Positions 14,285 through 24,806 are shown, counted from the stretch's first letter. The stretch: DNA of 40,356 bases from Candidatus Bipolaricaulota bacterium (GCA_938091745.1 CALLJK010000025.1:1-40356), one strand, 5' to 3'. Translations and numbers: made by a program. Notes: a model not told the origin generated them from the letters alone.

Positions 14285-14306
14285 CGGGGCACGCTCTTTT
14301 TGTTTT
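14273..14306 (+). terminator. Weak terminator at the end of rnc
   Basis: CCCTGTC (14273-14279), loop CTT, GACGGGG (14283-14289) overlap the stop codon. A T-rich run (TCTTTTTGTTTT) begins 5 nt later. The gap makes it suboptimal. TTGACG (14281) and TTAAAT (14305), 18 bp apart, could alternatively be a tRNA-Arg promoter. Confidence 0.35.
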
Positions 14307-14328
14307 AAATGAAGGTCGAGTGAAGCTC

Positions 14329-14402
14329 GCGCCCGTAGCTCAGTTGGACAGAGCGGCGGTTTCCTAAACCGCAGGTCGTGCGTTCAAGTCGCACCGGGCG
14401 CA
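14329..14402 (+). tRNA. tRNA-Arg (anticodon CCT)
   Basis: The acceptor GCGCCCG pairs perfectly with CGGGCGC. The D arm is GCTCAGTTGGACAGAGC, the anticodon arm GCGGT-TTCCTAA-ACCGC gives anticodon CCT (reads AGG), and the T arm GTGCG-TTCAAGT-CGCAC is complete. The discriminator is A; the CCA end is not encoded, unlike the Gln tRNA nearby. Confidence 0.95.
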
Positions 14403-14417
14403 AACCTAACCCCTTGG

Positions 14418-14485
14418 CCCCCTTCCCCACAGGGGAAGGGGGAAGGTTCCCCTCCCCGCGCCGGGGAGGGGCTAGGAGAGAGGTC
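14418..14485. repeat. Double-hairpin repeat ahead of the PKD/propeller gene
   Basis: Two perfect hairpins follow each other: CCCCCTTCCCC (14418-14428) with GGGGAAGGGGG (14432-14442), then CCCCTCCCCG (14449-14458) with CGGGGAGGGG (14462-14471). The trailing GCTAGGAGAGAGGT (14471-14484) supplies the ribosome-binding site of the next gene. Confidence 0.65.
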
Positions 14486-14488
14486 ATA

Positions 14489-15979
14489 ATGACCAGCGCT
14501 CAACACGCACTTGATCTTGGCCGGCTGCGCTTACACGGCTTGGCTCTGCTCGCGGGGCTGGCTCTTTTAGGGGGCTTGCTCTTCCCATGGATGAACTTCG
14601 TGCAGCTCGTGCTCAAGCATAAGATACTGACGGGTGTCTTTTTTGTCTTAGCACTCCTTGCTCTGGAGCTATCGGGATATTTTCTCATGCGCGCGGTGCG
14701 TGAGCGCGCTGTCACTCTTACGGAAGCGCTCGCGCCGCTCTTCTATAGCGCTGCTGGCGTGCTCAGCGCGATCTTCGGGTATTTCTATATTTTGCCGATC
14801 AATCCCGTAGCGACTGTCTATCTGCTTGGGGCAGCGGCCTTAGCTGTGGGCACACTGTTCTTATGGCCGCAAAGCCCACAGATCCGAGCATTACTCAACG
14901 GAAGAGTCTTTCGTTACAGCGTCGTGAGCGCTATCGCGTGCACCATGATAGCTGGAGCATGGCTCTTTTCGTTGGGCTGGGCGCAGCGCCCTATCAGTAT
15001 TAATCCCCCCATTGCGGAGTTCGTCGTCTCGTCGCAAATGATAAAAGTCGGCGAGCCGATAGATTTCGACGCGAGCGCCTCCAGGGCCCGCCAGGGCAAG
15101 ATTGCCAGTTACGATTGGGACTTTGGCGACGGCATCTGGCACGAAGCCCCTGCCCCACATGGCGCCACAGTCACCCACGTCTACTATGAACCCGGCCAGT
15201 ACGAAGTGATGCTCCGCGTGACCGACGACCGCGGCGAGGTCAGCAACGCGTATAGTCTCTTTATCACGGTGCAGGGTGAATCTGGCTTAGAGAGCGTGAT
15301 GGTGCTCCCTGGGAACAATATCTCTGGGATGACCTGGGACGGCGCGCGACTCTGGATCGTCGATTCGAAGAACAGAGTGCTCTACTCCCAACTGGGGCTT
15401 TCGGAATCGGGCGCTAGTTGGTCACAGCATAATCTCCCCAAAGAGATTCAATGGCCTGCGGGGATCGAATGGGACGGAAAGGATTTTTGGCTTGCCGACG
15501 GCGCCACGATGACGATATACCAACTCTCTTCAGAGAATTTTGAAATTCTCTCGAAGTGGGAGTACCCCGGCACCATCCCCGCCGATTTGGCCTGGGATGG
15601 GAGATTGCTCTGGGCCATTGATGAGATAGATTCTGTACTCTACGCGCTCGATCCCACCGATGGCCGCACGGTGAAAGAGATCAAGCTCGACCTGGAGATC
15701 TTCCCCAGGCCCGTGGGGTTGGCATGGGACGGCATCGCCTTGTGGGTCTCAGATATGCACTACGGGATTCGGCGGATCTCTCCAGAGAATGGGCGCGTCC
15801 TGGGGACGATGGCCGCTCCTGAGGGCGGGTCATACCCTATCGCGCTCGCGTGGGATTCGGGCAGCCAAGGCTACGGACGCTTATTAGTCGCTGATCACGA
15901 CACCAAGAAGCTCTATCAGCTGCGACTGAAAGCCTGGGGCAAGGAGAAGCCGGGCCTGGGTGAAGGTGTCAGCCCCTAA
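14489..15979 (+). CDS. Membrane protein with PKD domain and five-bladed WDG propeller
   Basis: A 496-residue protein. The N-terminal 165 residues contain about five membrane helices (near 16-35, 46-67, 79-100, 105-125, 140-163). A PKD domain spans about 170-262 (FDASASRARQGKIASYDWDFGDG, ending YSLFITVQG). Then come five beta-propeller-like repeats of about 45 residues, each with a (G/D/A)-L-x-W-D-G...LW-x-x-D core. The PKD and repeats would lie outside the cell. A secreted lipoprotein with the same PKD and WDG layout is at 38716-39693. The ATG at 14489 uses AGAGAGGT. A sensor or adhesion role is conceivable, but no ligand can be named. Confidence 0.8.
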   Translation: MTSAQHALDLGRLRLHGLALLAGLALLGGLLFPWMNFVQLVLKHKILTGVFFVLALLALELSGYFLMRAVRERAVTLTEALAPLFYSAAGVLSAIFGYFYILPINPVATVYLLGAAALAVGTLFLWPQSPQIRALLNGRVFRYSVVSAIACTMIAGAWLFSLGWAQRPISINPPIAEFVVSSQMIKVGEPIDFDASASRARQGKIASYDWDFGDGIWHEAPAPHGATVTHVYYEPGQYEVMLRVTDDRGEVSNAYSLFITVQGESGLESVMVLPGNNISGMTWDGARLWIVDSKNRVLYSQLGLSESGASWSQHNLPKEIQWPAGIEWDGKDFWLADGATMTIYQLSSENFEILSKWEYPGTIPADLAWDGRLLWAIDEIDSVLYALDPTDGRTVKEIKLDLEIFPRPVGLAWDGIALWVSDMHYGIRRISPENGRVLGTMAAPEGGSYPIALAWDSGSQGYGRLLVADHDTKKLYQLRLKAWGKEKPGLGEGVSP

Positions 15980-15991
15980 GCCCCTAAAAAT

Positions 15992-17098
15992 ATGGACGCT
16001 CTCGAAGCCAAACGCTACTGGATCGCACTCACGCTCATTCCTAACTTAAGCCCACGAAAGTTTCATATTCTGTTAGAGAATTTTTCTAACACTCAAGAGA
16101 TCTGGGAAGCGCCCCTATCAAGACTGAAAGAGATTCCCGGCTTCGCCGAATCGGCCCAGACCTTCTGTGCCCATCGCGAAAAAGTCAACATAGACAGGGC
16201 ATTGGAGCAAATCGCGCAGTTGGGCCTAACGGTGATCGCGCTCGACGACGCACAATACCCTGAGCCCCTGCGGGCGATCCCCGATCCCCCACCAGTGCTC
16301 TATCTTCGTGGGGAGTATATCGAGAAAGACAAATTAGCTGTCGCGATTGTGGGCACACGGCGGGCAACGTCCGACGGGAAGCGCATCGCCCAGCAGTTTG
16401 CTGGAGAGCTCGGTCGCTTAGGGTTCACGATCGTGAGTGGGCTGGCCGAGGGCATTGACACCGCAGCCCATCGTGGCGCGCTCAAAGCCAATGCCCGCAC
16501 CATTGCCGTGATCGGGAGCGGCTTCGCCCGACTCTACCCTCAGAGCAACCAAAGACTTCTAGAAGAGATCATCTCGAATGGGTGCGCCATGACGGAGTTC
16601 GCTCCCGAAGTCGCCCCTGAGAGATGGACCTTCCCTCAGAGAAACCGAATCATCAGCGGGCTCAGTCGCGGCGTGCTCGTCGTCGAAGCTCCAGAGGACA
16701 GCGGCGCGTTGATCACAGCGCGCTGGGCGCTAGAGCACAATAGAGAAGTCTTTGCCGTACCAGGGTCTATCTTGAGTGAGTCGCACCGTGGCTGCCATAA
16801 GCTCATCAAAGACGGGGCAAAGCTCGTCGAGAGCGTCACAGATATCTTAGAAGAGTTTAAAGACTTACGGGCGCTCTTTACAGTGCGTCGGGAAAGACCC
16901 GCTCCGGCGCAGAAGCCAACGCTCTCCCCTTTAGAAGAGAAGATCTTTTCAGTGCTGGGGTTTGAGCCGAGGCACTTCGACGAGATCGTCTCGCAAACGG
17001 GGCTCTCTGTTGGGGAAGTCTCCGAGGGCTTGCTGACGCTCTCATTACAGGGCGTCGTGCAAGAGCTTGAGGGCAAGCACTATGTGAAGTTGCCCTGA
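15992..17098 (+). CDS. dprA: DNA processing protein DprA
   Basis: A 368-residue protein that binds incoming single-stranded DNA during transformation and loads RecA. A SAM-like N-terminal part (residues 1-70, SRLKEIPGFA) precedes the Rossmann-like domain with VAIVGTRRATSDGKRIA, IVSGLAEGIDTAAHRGAL, IAVIGSGFARLYPQ, and FPQRNRIISGLSRGVLVVEA. The C-terminal 60 residues form a winged helix (LGFEPRHFDEIVSQTGLSVGEVSEGLLTLSLQGVV). The length is usual. It starts 12 bp after the previous stop with no clear ribosome-binding site. No com genes are in the window. Its 3' end overlaps the orphan hicB by 19 bp on the opposite strand. Confidence 0.96.
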   Translation: MDALEAKRYWIALTLIPNLSPRKFHILLENFSNTQEIWEAPLSRLKEIPGFAESAQTFCAHREKVNIDRALEQIAQLGLTVIALDDAQYPEPLRAIPDPPPVLYLRGEYIEKDKLAVAIVGTRRATSDGKRIAQQFAGELGRLGFTIVSGLAEGIDTAAHRGALKANARTIAVIGSGFARLYPQSNQRLLEEIISNGCAMTEFAPEVAPERWTFPQRNRIISGLSRGVLVVEAPEDSGALITARWALEHNREVFAVPGSILSESHRGCHKLIKDGAKLVESVTDILEEFKDLRALFTVRRERPAPAQKPTLSPLEEKIFSVLGFEPRHFDEIVSQTGLSVGEVSEGLLTLSLQGVVQELEGKHYVKLP

Positions 17099-17301
17099 GG
17101 GATCTCCTTATCAAGCTGAATGTACGCTTGGATCATCTCATGGAGGGCATCTCGGAGCGAAGCGCGGCACTCTTCTAGAGTACGCCCCTCTGTGATGACT
17201 TCGGGCCACTCCACCAATTGCCCCATATAGCCAGATTCGATCTTCGTATACTTAGCTGTGTAGGTCATGGGAAGAGAGATCTTCTTCGTAGTGGCTGCCA
17301 T
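17080..17301 (-). CDS. HicB-like protein, orphan
   Basis: A 73-residue protein with the HicB fold pattern: YTAKYTKIESGYMGQLVEWPEVITEGRTLEECRASLRDALHEMIQAYIQ. This is the partial RNase-H-like antitoxin domain. No C-terminal DNA-binding helix-turn-helix or ribbon is present, and no hicA lies next to it. A complete hicBA pair occurs at 39690-40201. The ATG at 17301 has GGAGGAAG upstream. It faces ndk divergently and overlaps the dprA end. It may be an antitoxin remnant or a free-standing member; no toxin can be assigned. Confidence 0.78.
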   Translation of the reverse strand: MAATTKKISLPMTYTAKYTKIESGYMGQLVEWPEVITEGRTLEECRASLRDALHEMIQAYIQLDKEIPQGNFT

Positions 17302-17334
17302 AGCGCTTCCTCCGCAGTTGAATTCTAGCCCATT

Positions 17335-17363
17335 TTGATTCCTCGTACAAATTCGTGTACAAT
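17335..17363 (+). promoter_or_regulatory. Promoter of ndk
   Basis: TTGATT (17335-17340), 17 bp, TACAAT (17358-17363), about 40 bp before the ndk ATG. Confidence 0.65.
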
Positions 17364-17401
17364 CAAGCCTAATTCTATAAACCCCCTGAAAGGAGCACCC
17401 T

Positions 17402-17812
17402 ATGGAACGCACCTTCGTCATGCTCAAGCCCGATGCCGTCAGACGACGGCTCATCGGTGAAATTATTCGAAGAATCGAAGCCAAGAACTTAAATATCGTC
17501 GCTATGAAGATGATACGCATTGACAGAAAGCTCGCGGAGACGCACTACGGCGAACATCGCGAAAAGCCGTTCTTCAAAGACCTCGTAGATTTTGTCACCA
17601 GTGGCCCTGCTGTGGCGATGGTCGTCGAAGGCCCTAATGCGATCAGCGTCATGCGCGCCATGATGGGCGCGACTAACCCGTTCAACGCCGCTCCGGGGAC
17701 AATTCGGGGGGATTTTGGGCTCGATCTGACCCAGAACTTGATTCACGGCTCTGACTCCCCTCAGTCAGCCCAGCGCGAGCTCGCCCTGTTCTTCCCCGAA
17801 GAGATGGAATAG
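17402..17812 (+). CDS. ndk: Nucleoside diphosphate kinase
   Basis: A 136-residue cytoplasmic enzyme that transfers the gamma phosphate between nucleoside triphosphates and diphosphates through a phospho-histidine. The start [12 protein letters not shown] is the family's nucleotide-binding beginning; [15 protein letters not shown] and AMMGATNP follow, and the active-site His115 lies in NLIHGSDSP. Length is standard. The ATG at 17402 has AAAGGAG. It has its own promoter and precedes the zinc-ribbon/rpoC unit. Confidence 0.98.
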   Translation: MERTFVMLKPDAVRRRLIGEIIRRIEAKNLNIVAMKMIRIDRKLAETHYGEHREKPFFKDLVDFVTSGPAVAMVVEGPNAISVMRAMMGATNPFNAAPGTIRGDFGLDLTQNLIHGSDSPQSAQRELALFFPEEME

Positions 17813-17821
17813 AAGCGCCAT

Positions 17822-17850
17822 TTGCACGACGGATGAGTTTTTGCTATACT
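17822..17850 (+). promoter_or_regulatory. Promoter of the zinc-ribbon/rpoC unit
   Basis: TTGCAC (17822-17827), 17 bp, TATACT (17845-17850), with TGC before the -10 (extended). The leader of about 85 nt contains GACCG/CGGTC around ATGG near 17856-17870. Confidence 0.7.
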
Positions 17851-17939
17851 TATCGGACCGATGGCGGTCTATGGGTTTGACCCGGTGAGAACTCTTTCTT
17901 TCCCAGAATTCTATGTGTTTGCTCTCATGGAGGATCCCT

Positions 17940-18188
17940 ATGCCGTTGTATCGCTATCTCTGTGAATCGTGTGGTCATAGTTTCAGCGTATTAGATTCGT
18001 TCAACAGCCCGGATCAGCGTGAGTGCGAGGAGTGCGGAGCTCAACAAGCGCGCCGCCTCCCCTCCCGCGTCGGCATCCAATATAAAGGTTCAGGCTTCTA
18101 CACCACAAACTACGGACGGAAACGCGATCATTCCCCGTCACAGAACGGTACAACGCAGCAGACTTCTACGAACTCAAAGAACTCGTGA
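17940..18188 (+). CDS. FmdB-family zinc-ribbon protein
   Basis: An 82-residue protein. MPLYRYLCESCGHSF and DQRECEECGAQQARRLPS form a CxxC...CxxC zinc ribbon of the FmdB/CxxC_CxxC_SSSS family. The remainder is Ser/Thr/Asn-rich and probably disordered, which is common in the family. The start at 17940 is fixed by GGAGG 7 nt upstream and by the MPxYxY consensus. It lies 51 bp before rpoC, downstream of a shared promoter, so it is probably the first gene of the rpoC transcript. Its biochemical role is not known; nucleic-acid or polymerase interaction would be speculation. Confidence 0.88.
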   Translation: MPLYRYLCESCGHSFSVLDSFNSPDQRECEECGAQQARRLPSRVGIQYKGSGFYTTNYGRKRDHSPSQNGTTQQTSTNSKNS

Positions 18189-18239
18189 ACACTACAGCAC
18201 CGCAGCACTATTGCACTGCAACACGTAAGGGGGGTCACT

Positions 18240-21200
18240 GTGTATAGCGGCGACGATATTGCCAAATTGCGCATCGGCTTGGCCTCGCCCGAGGAGATCA
18301 AGAGCTGGTCCCACGGCGAGGTCACCGAATCGGAGACGATCAATTATAGAACCCACAAGCCCGAGCGCGGCGGCCTTTTTGCCGAAGAGATCTTCGGGCC
18401 GGAGAACGACTACGAGTGCGCCTGTCAGAAATATCGTGGGCGCAAGTACGAGGGGATCACCTGCGAAAAGTGCGGGGTTCTTGTGACAAGCTCCGACGTG
18501 CGCCGCTCTAATATGGCCCACGTGGAGCTCGCCAGCCCCGTGGTTCATTTTTGGTATCTGAAGGGGATCGCCTCGCCCTTGAGCACACTGTTAGGAATCA
18601 AGCGTGCTACCCTCAAAAAGATCGCGTACTACGAGACAACCCCCCTCGAAGAAGAGATGTACATCGTCACTCAGTCGAGTTCTTCAGATTTTTCCAAGGG
18701 CGACATCATCTACGGAACGCAACTGCGCATCCTGGGAGAGAAGAAGAAATTCACAGCTGAGCGCCTCTACGCCCTAGAGAACGACTTTGAGATCAGCGCC
18801 GAGGGCGACGGCAAGGTCTCCTTTGAAAAGATCAAACTCGAGAACGGAGAAGAGATTAAGCTCATTAAGCTCTCGAATGCCACGAAAGCATTCCCTGTGC
18901 CTCTCAGCGCCGAGCTGCTCGTGCAATCGGGCACCAAAGTCGAAGTCGGCCAGACCCTCGCACGCTTGCTCAAAGAAGAGTATCTCACCGAGACGATGTT
19001 TAACTTCCTCAAGAGCGTCTACCCTGACGTGAAGGGGAAGAAGGTCACCGAGGCTGTGGACAGCTTAATCTATCTCGTCACCAGTGTGAAGAACCCCAAT
19101 GTCCCCTTAAAAGTTGGGGATCGCCTGTGGGAGTTAGAGAAGAAAGCCTACGAGAAGCTCTATCCGGGGCAGTTTGAGGCCGAGACCGGCGCCGCGGGGA
19201 TCAAGGGCGTCTTAGCTAATTTAGATCTAGCCGCCCTCGAAGCTGAATTGCATCAGCAGATCGCGCAAGAGCCCACCGAAGGCCGCCGCAAAAGACTCCT
19301 CAAGCGCTTAGAGATCGTCCAACAAGTGCGCCGCAGCGGCAACCAGCCCCAAAATATGGTCCTCGATGTCATCCCCATCCTGCCCCCGGATCTGCGCCCT
19401 ATTGTGCAGCTTGAGGGCGGCAAGTTTGCTACGACCGATCTCAACGATCTGTATAGACGCATTATTAACAGAAACAACAGACTCAAAAAGCTCATGGAGA
19501 TGGGCGCGCCGGAGATCATCCTGCGCAATGAGCGCCGCATGCTCCAAGAAGCTGTCGACGCGCTCATCCATAACGAAAAGAAAGATAACCCCATTCTGGG
19601 GCGCGATAACCGGCCGTTGAAGTCTTTGAGCGAGCGCATCCAGGGCAAACATGGGCGCCTCCGAAGAAATCTATTAGGCAAGCGCGTCGATTACTCTGGA
19701 CGCGCGGTCATCGTCGTCAACCCCACACTCAAGCTCAATCAGTGCGGCTTGCCCAAGAAGATCGCCTTGGAACTCTTTAAGCCCTTCGTGCTCGCGCGGC
19801 TTGGCGTCAGCGCCATCTCCAACTACGACGACGTCAAGAACAAAGCCCTCTCCGGAGAGATGCCCGAGGTCTGGGATATCCTAGAGCAATTAGTCAAAGA
19901 GCATCCGGTCTTGCTCAACCGCGCCCCAACGCTGCACCGATTGGGGATTCAAGGGTTCGAGCCCGTCCTGGTCGACGGTGAAGCGATTCAGATCCATCCG
20001 TTCGTCTGCCGCCCGTACAACGCGGACTTCGACGGCGACATGATGGCCGTGCACCTGCCCTTGAGTAAAGAAGCCATCCAAGAGACACGCGAGATCATGC
20101 TTGCTCCCAAAAATATTCTCTCCCCGGCCAGCGGTCGCCCGTTGAGCATCCCCACCCAAGATGCGATCTTTGCGTATTATTATCTCTCCATCGTCGATGA
20201 GAACGGCCTCGGCAAGGGCAAGTACTTTACGAGCATCGCTGAGGCTGAGCGCGCCTATCACGAAAAGATCATCTCCCTGCATACGCCTATCAAGATCCGT
20301 ATCGACGGGGAGATCAGAGAGACGACCCTGGGACGGGCCTTGCTCAACAACATCTTCCCCCCAGATCTGCGCGATTATAATAAGACTTTCGACTCCGATG
20401 CGATCAACGATCTCATCATGGAGTGTTATTTTAGGCACGGCTTGGAGCGCACTGTCCAACTCTTAGATGACTTGAAGGAGATCGGGTTCTCCTGGGCGAC
20501 GCGATCCGGGTTGACGATCTCCGTGCGGGATTGCCTCATCCCCCAAGAGAAAGAGAGCATTCTCCAGGCGGCCCGCGAGCGCGTCGCTAAACTCAATGAG
20601 CGCTATGAGCGCGGGCTGCTGACCGAAGAGGAGCGCAAGGACAAAGTCATCGAGATCTGGATGAATACCGTCGACGAAGTCGCCAAAGCGACCATGGCCA
20701 ACTTGGCCAAGCACCCCTTCAATCCCCTCTATATGATCGTCAACTCCGGGGCGCGCGGCAGCGCCACCCAAGTGAAACAGCTCTCGGGGATGCGCGGCCC
20801 CATGAGCGATCCCTCAGGAAGAATCATCGAGATGCCGGTCATCTCCAACTTCCGAGAAGGACTCAACGTCATCGAGTACTTTATCAGCACCCACGGCGGG
20901 CGCAAGGGGACTGCTGACACGGCCCTCAAGACCGCTGATTCAGGGTATCTGACCCGACGCCTCGTCGACGCTACCGAAGAGCTCATTGTGAAAGAAGAAG
21001 ACTGCGGCACCACCGAGGGCATCGAGATCGATCCCCTCTACTTCACTAAACCCGACGAAGTCATGGAGACGATCCCGGAGCGCATCTACGGGCGGGTGCT
21101 CGCCCAGGATCTGGTCTTCTTGGGTGAGACCCTGATGAAGCGCGGCGAGATCTTCGACCGCGAAAAGACCCAACGCTTCGGCAATCTCACTGCTGAGCTC

Positions 21201-23234
21201 TCCCCCAGCGCTCGGGACTTCTTGGACAAGGTCGTGGGCACCAAGGCCGTCCAAGATATTCGCGATCCCAAGACGAATCACGTGATCGTCGCTCAAGACG
21301 AACTCATCACCCGGGCGCTCGCGGAGAAGCTGCGCGCCCTCACGATCGAGTCCGTGCGCGTCCGCCCAAGAATCGTCATCAGATCGCCGATGCGCTGCAC
21401 CGTGCGCCGCGGCGTCTGCCGGCTCTGCTACGGCTATGATTTGAGCACCCATCGCTTAGTTGAGCTGGGCACAGCCGTTGGAGTGATCGCCGCACAGTCT
21501 ATTGGCGAGCCCGGCACACAGTTAACTATGAAGACGTTCCACACCGGCGGTGTGGCCGGGATCGATATTACGCAGGGTCTGCCCCGCGCCGAAGAGCTCT
21601 TTGAAGCGCGCAAGGCCGTGCGCAGCTCCCAAGGCGAGATCGCCCCCATCAGCGGGATTGTGACCGAGCTCAAACAGTCTGCGGAGACCGGCCGGATGAG
21701 CGCCCTCTTGCACGGCGACGAGAAGCGCCTGCGGCTGCCCAAAGCCCTCTTCGTCCCACAAAAGACAAACGAGTTCGTCCCCTTGAGCGCCCTGCTCAAC
21801 GGGCGCAGCCCACGCCACGGAAACGTGCATATCATCGAGACGGAAAGATCCCGCAAGCTCTATATTCTCGATGAGCACGATGCCGTCTATACGCTCCCTG
21901 AGGGGGTCAAGCCGCTCGTGCGCCATGGCCAGAAAGTCACCAAGGGCGAGCTCTTGGCCGAACCCTTCCATGAGCCCCCGGTGGTTTCCACCGTAGACGG
22001 CACGGTCGAAGAGATCATTGAGAACGACGAGCGGGCACTCATCATCAAAGAAAAAGAGGCAGGGAACCGCGTGCGCTATAAGCTCCCCTACGGGGCACGG
22101 CGCTCCGTGAACGTCGGCGATAAGGTCGTCAAAGGGGAGCAGCTCTCGAGCGCATCGAAGCCCATCGAGCTGCGCGCGCCCACCGACGGCATCGCCATCG
22201 TCACTCAGAATAAGATTATTATCTATCAGCCTCAACCCGATAAAGAGTTCACGCTCACCGAAGATCTCACGCTCTTCAAGAGCGATGGCGATCTGGTCGA
22301 AGCCGGAGAGCCGCTCGTTGGGCTGGCCCTCAGCGATGAACTCGTCAAGGTCGATGCGATCACGCCTCTCGATCCAGATCTCATCGAGATCGCGTATCAC
22401 CAAGAAGCGACCGTCGAGCTGATGAGCCCGCCCACGGTGAAGCCCGGCGACAAGGTCCAGAAGGGCGAGCTGCTCTCCAAGGGCGTGATCTCACCCCACA
22501 GGTTGCTCAGCATCGCCGGCCCGGATAAGACGAGAATCTATCTGTTGGAAGAGATCCACAAGGTCTACAAGAGCCAAGGGGTCGACATTAACGACAAGCA
22601 CATCGAGCTTGTCATCCGCCAGATGCTCAACAATGTGCGCATTGTCGACCCCGGGGATTCGCAGTTCCTGCCCAATGAGCTCGTGTTACTCGAGGAGTTT
22701 CAAGCGGAGACCAAGCGTCTACTGGAGGAGAACCGTCAGATTCGGCAATCTCGTGAAGAGATGATTGGGCTCACGATAGCTGCGCCGGTGACGGACAAGG
22801 CCGGGGCGGTCATTGCCGAGAAGGGCAGCACGGTGACGCGAGAGCTGCTTGAGCGGGCCCTGCGCGCCGGCGTCACGGAGATCGTGCTGGAGCGCGGGAA
22901 AGAGCGAGTCACCCAGCGCATTGCCGAGAAGCGCCTGCCCAACGGCGAGCGCGTGCTGTTGCGCATCTCCAAGGCCGCCCTGGAGACGAAGTCGTGGTTG
23001 TCGGCGGCGTCGTTCATGCGCACGACGACGGTGCTGGCTGAGGCGGCGCTCAAAGGGGCTATAGACCGATTAGAGAGTCTCAAGCCTGCGGTGATCGTGA
23101 GCAAGCGCATTCCTGCGGGGACGGGCTTCAAGCGCCCTGCACCCCCGTCTCCTAATGGGGGTGCTCAACAGCAGCAGAAAGTCGGTGCTGCAGTTGGCGC
23201 AGAAGCCCCTCGAGGGCGCGTCGCCGATGACTGA
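18240..23234 (+). CDS. rpoC: RNA polymerase beta' subunit
   Basis: A 1664-residue catalytic subunit of RNA polymerase. The N-terminal zinc site uses Cys60, Cys62, Cys75 and Cys78 (YECACQK, TCEKCGV). The magnesium-binding NADFDGD is at 594-600. The second zinc cluster is built from CGTTEG and [15 protein letters not shown], and the trigger-loop segment [19 protein letters not shown] follows near residue 1090. After it, repeated sandwich-barrel hybrid modules ([23 protein letters not shown]) lengthen the C-terminal half compared with the E. coli protein of about 1400 residues. The start is GTG with AAGGGGGG. rpoB is not upstream, as it is in most bacteria. The last 83 bp overlap rdgB on the other strand. 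Confidence 0.98.
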   Translation: MYSGDDIAKLRIGLASPEEIKSWSHGEVTESETINYRTHKPERGGLFAEEIFGPENDYECACQKYRGRKYEGITCEKCGVLVTSSDVRRSNMAHVELASPVVHFWYLKGIASPLSTLLGIKRATLKKIAYYETTPLEEEMYIVTQSSSSDFSKGDIIYGTQLRILGEKKKFTAERLYALENDFEISAEGDGKVSFEKIKLENGEEIKLIKLSNATKAFPVPLSAELLVQSGTKVEVGQTLARLLKEEYLTETMFNFLKSVYPDVKGKKVTEAVDSLIYLVTSVKNPNVPLKVGDRLWELEKKAYEKLYPGQFEAETGAAGIKGVLANLDLAALEAELHQQIAQEPTEGRRKRLLKRLEIVQQVRRSGNQPQNMVLDVIPILPPDLRPIVQLEGGKFATTDLNDLYRRIINRNNRLKKLMEMGAPEIILRNERRMLQEAVDALIHNEKKDNPILGRDNRPLKSLSERIQGKHGRLRRNLLGKRVDYSGRAVIVVNPTLKLNQCGLPKKIALELFKPFVLARLGVSAISNYDDVKNKALSGEMPEVWDILEQLVKEHPVLLNRAPTLHRLGIQGFEPVLVDGEAIQIHPFVCRPYNADFDGDMMAVHLPLSKEAIQETREIMLAPKNILSPASGRPLSIPTQDAIFAYYYLSIVDENGLGKGKYFTSIAEAERAYHEKIISLHTPIKIRIDGEIRETTLGRALLNNIFPPDLRDYNKTFDSDAINDLIMECYFRHGLERTVQLLDDLKEIGFSWATRSGLTISVRDCLIPQEKESILQAARERVAKLNERYERGLLTEEERKDKVIEIWMNTVDEVAKATMANLAKHPFNPLYMIVNSGARGSATQVKQLSGMRGPMSDPSGRIIEMPVISNFREGLNVIEYFISTHGGRKGTADTALKTADSGYLTRRLVDATEELIVKEEDCGTTEGIEIDPLYFTKPDEVMETIPERIYGRVLAQDLVFLGETLMKRGEIFDREKTQRFGNLTAELSPSARDFLDKVVGTKAVQDIRDPKTNHVIVAQDELITRALAEKLRALTIESVRVRPRIVIRSPMRCTVRRGVCRLCYGYDLSTHRLVELGTAVGVIAAQSIGEPGTQLTMKTFHTGGVAGIDITQGLPRAEELFEARKAVRSSQGEIAPISGIVTELKQSAETGRMSALLHGDEKRLRLPKALFVPQKTNEFVPLSALLNGRSPRHGNVHIIETERSRKLYILDEHDAVYTLPEGVKPLVRHGQKVTKGELLAEPFHEPPVVSTVDGTVEEIIENDERALIIKEKEAGNRVRYKLPYGARRSVNVGDKVVKGEQLSSASKPIELRAPTDGIAIVTQNKIIIYQPQPDKEFTLTEDLTLFKSDGDLVEAGEPLVGLALSDELVKVDAITPLDPDLIEIAYHQEATVELMSPPTVKPGDKVQKGELLSKGVISPHRLLSIAGPDKTRIYLLEEIHKVYKSQGVDINDKHIELVIRQMLNNVRIVDPGDSQFLPNELVLLEEFQAETKRLLEENRQIRQSREEMIGLTIAAPVTDKAGAVIAEKGSTVTRELLERALRAGVTEIVLERGKERVTQRIAEKRLPNGERVLLRISKAALETKSWLSAASFMRTTTVLAEAALKGAIDRLESLKPAVIVSKRIPAGTGFKRPAPPSPNGGAQQQQKVGAAVGAEAPRGRVADD

Positions 23235-23760
23235 GAGCATTCTTGATCCGTGGCCCAAGCTCAGCAAGGGTCTGCGTGTAGCCCTCGGGAATAAAGATGG
23301 GATCGTAGCCGAACCCCTCACTGCCCCGCGGCGCATACGCAATCTCCCCCTCTAAGACGCCCTCGCTGAGCAACTCTGTCCCATCAGGAAAAGCAAGCAC
23401 GGTGACGCACCGAAAGCGTGCCCGTCTATCTGTGTTGTCTTTGAGAGACTCCAAGAGCTTTTTGATATTCGCTTGGTCGTCTTTGTGCTCCCCGGCAAAG
23501 CGCGCCGAGTGCACCCCCGGAGCCCCACCAAGCGCATAGACTTCGAGCCCCGAATCCTCAGCGAGCACGGGCAGGGCCGTTTGAGAGCAGATCTGATGGG
23601 CTTTCTTGCGCGCGTTCTCTGTAAAAGTTTTTCCGTCCTCGAGGACGTCCGAGAACGGGCACTCAGAGAACGTGAGCAACTCTATGTTTGAAACCCCAGC
23701 GCAAATCTCTTTGATCTCTCTAATTTTATTGGGGTTTTTTGTGCCGAGCAGCAGGCGCAT
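23152..23760 (-). CDS. rdgB: XTP/dITP diphosphatase (RdgB/HAM1 family)
   Basis: A 202-residue house-cleaning pyrophosphatase that hydrolyses dITP, XTP and dITP-like nucleotides to monophosphates. Family blocks are [17 protein letters not shown] (substrate and metal entry), [35 protein letters not shown] with the catalytic Asp, and [23 protein letters not shown]. Normal proteins end near SHRRRAL; the last ~20 residues ([13 protein letters not shown]) come from the 83-bp overlap with the rpoC end. Its ATG abuts the oppF stop, so it is the last gene of the secG-oppD-oppF-rdgB run. Confidence 0.96.
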   Translation of the reverse strand: MRLLLGTKNPNKIREIKEICAGVSNIELLTFSECPFSDVLEDGKTFTENARKKAHQICSQTALPVLAEDSGLEVYALGGAPGVHSARFAGEHKDDQANIKKLLESLKDNTDRRARFRCVTVLAFPDGTELLSEGVLEGEIAYAPRGSEGFGYDPIFIPEGYTQTLAELGPRIKNALSHRRRALEGLLRQLQHRLSAAVEHPH

Positions 23761-24798
23761 TCACCGTCGTTCCGCGATCTCGACCACTCCCCGCAACTGT
23801 AACGTTTGCGCGAAGTGACAGCTCACGAAGTGCTCCCCGCCAATATCTACAAACCCCGGCTCCTGCTCTTTACAGATGGGCTGCATATAGGGGCATCGTG
23901 GGTGGAAATAGCACCCCGACGGCGGGTTGACCGGGCTGGGCACGTCGCCCTTGAGAATAATTCGCTCGCGCTGGTAATCGGGATCAGGCACCGGCACCGC
24001 AGAGAGCAGCGCTTCGGTGTAGGGATGCTTGGGGTTCTGAAAGAGCTCCTCGGTCTCGGCCATCTCCACGATCTTGCCCAGATACATCACGGCGACGCGA
24101 TCGCTGATATGACGTACAACAGAGAGATCGTGCGCGATGAACAGATACGTGAGCCCAAACTCTTTCTGTAAGTCCTCCAAGAGATTGAGCACTTGCGCTT
24201 GGATAGAGACGTCGAGAGCCGAGACGGGCTCATCACAGATAATGAGCTTTGGTCCCAGGGCTAACGCGCGCGCGATCCCGATGCGCTGGCGCTGCCCGCC
24301 CGAGAACTCATGGGGATAGCGCTTCATATACTGGGGGTTAAGCCCTACGGCTTCGAGGAGCTCTTTGACGCGGGCTTCCCGCTCGGCAGCCGTGCCCACA
24401 CCATGCACGACCAATGGCTCCCCAATAATGTCCCCAATGGTCATTCTGGGGTTGAGCGAGCTGTAGGGGTCTTGAAAGATGATCTGCATCTGGCGGCGCA
24501 AGGGCTTCATAGCGCGTTGAGAGAGCTTGGCGATATCTGTGGGCTTGTTGTCGTTATAGAAGAGAATGCTGCCGGCGGTGGGATCGATTAAGCGCAGGAT
24601 CGTGCGCCCTACGGTGGTCTTGCCGCAGCCGGATTCGCCGACTAAGCCCAGCGTCTCCCCCTCGCGAATGAAGAAGCTCACCCCGTCGACGGCCTTGACG
24701 TGTGCCACAACCCTGCGGAAGACCCCTCTTCTGACGGGAAAGTATTTCTTGAGATTCTGCACCTCAAGCAGCATCTTGCCAGTCTGTGATTTGGCCAT
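23761..24798 (-). CDS. oppF: Oligopeptide ABC transporter ATPase, OppF/DppF type
   Basis: A 345-residue ABC ATPase. Walker A is [15 protein letters not shown], the signature [14 protein letters not shown] and Walker [14 protein letters not shown], with the switch His in [12 protein letters not shown]. The C-terminal oligopeptide-transporter extension has the Cys cluster [14 protein letters not shown] and a further SCHF. Paired with OppD it would energise uptake of peptides across the inner membrane. The ATG at 24798 follows GAGGTGACCT. The permease genes (oppB, oppC) are not here; a candidate binding protein is at 28706. Specificity for peptides rather than nickel or sugars is inferred. Confidence 0.93.
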   Translation of the reverse strand: MAKSQTGKMLLEVQNLKKYFPVRRGVFRRVVAHVKAVDGVSFFIREGETLGLVGESGCGKTTVGRTILRLIDPTAGSILFYNDNKPTDIAKLSQRAMKPLRRQMQIIFQDPYSSLNPRMTIGDIIGEPLVVHGVGTAAEREARVKELLEAVGLNPQYMKRYPHEFSGGQRQRIGIARALALGPKLIICDEPVSALDVSIQAQVLNLLEDLQKEFGLTYLFIAHDLSVVRHISDRVAVMYLGKIVEMAETEELFQNPKHPYTEALLSAVPVPDPDYQRERIILKGDVPSPVNPPSGCYFHPRCPYMQPICKEQEPGFVDIGGEHFVSCHFAQTLQLRGVVEIAERR

Positions 24799-24806
24799 AG
24801 GTCACC

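Noticed and set aside
14305-14487. 60-codon minus-strand frame with RLERTTCGLGNRRSVQ
   Set aside because: Antisense of tRNA-Arg plus the hairpin repeat; not a gene.
21522-22403. 293-codon minus-strand frame inside rpoC
   Set aside because: Antisense shadow in a strongly biased coding region; no motif and rpoC is intact.
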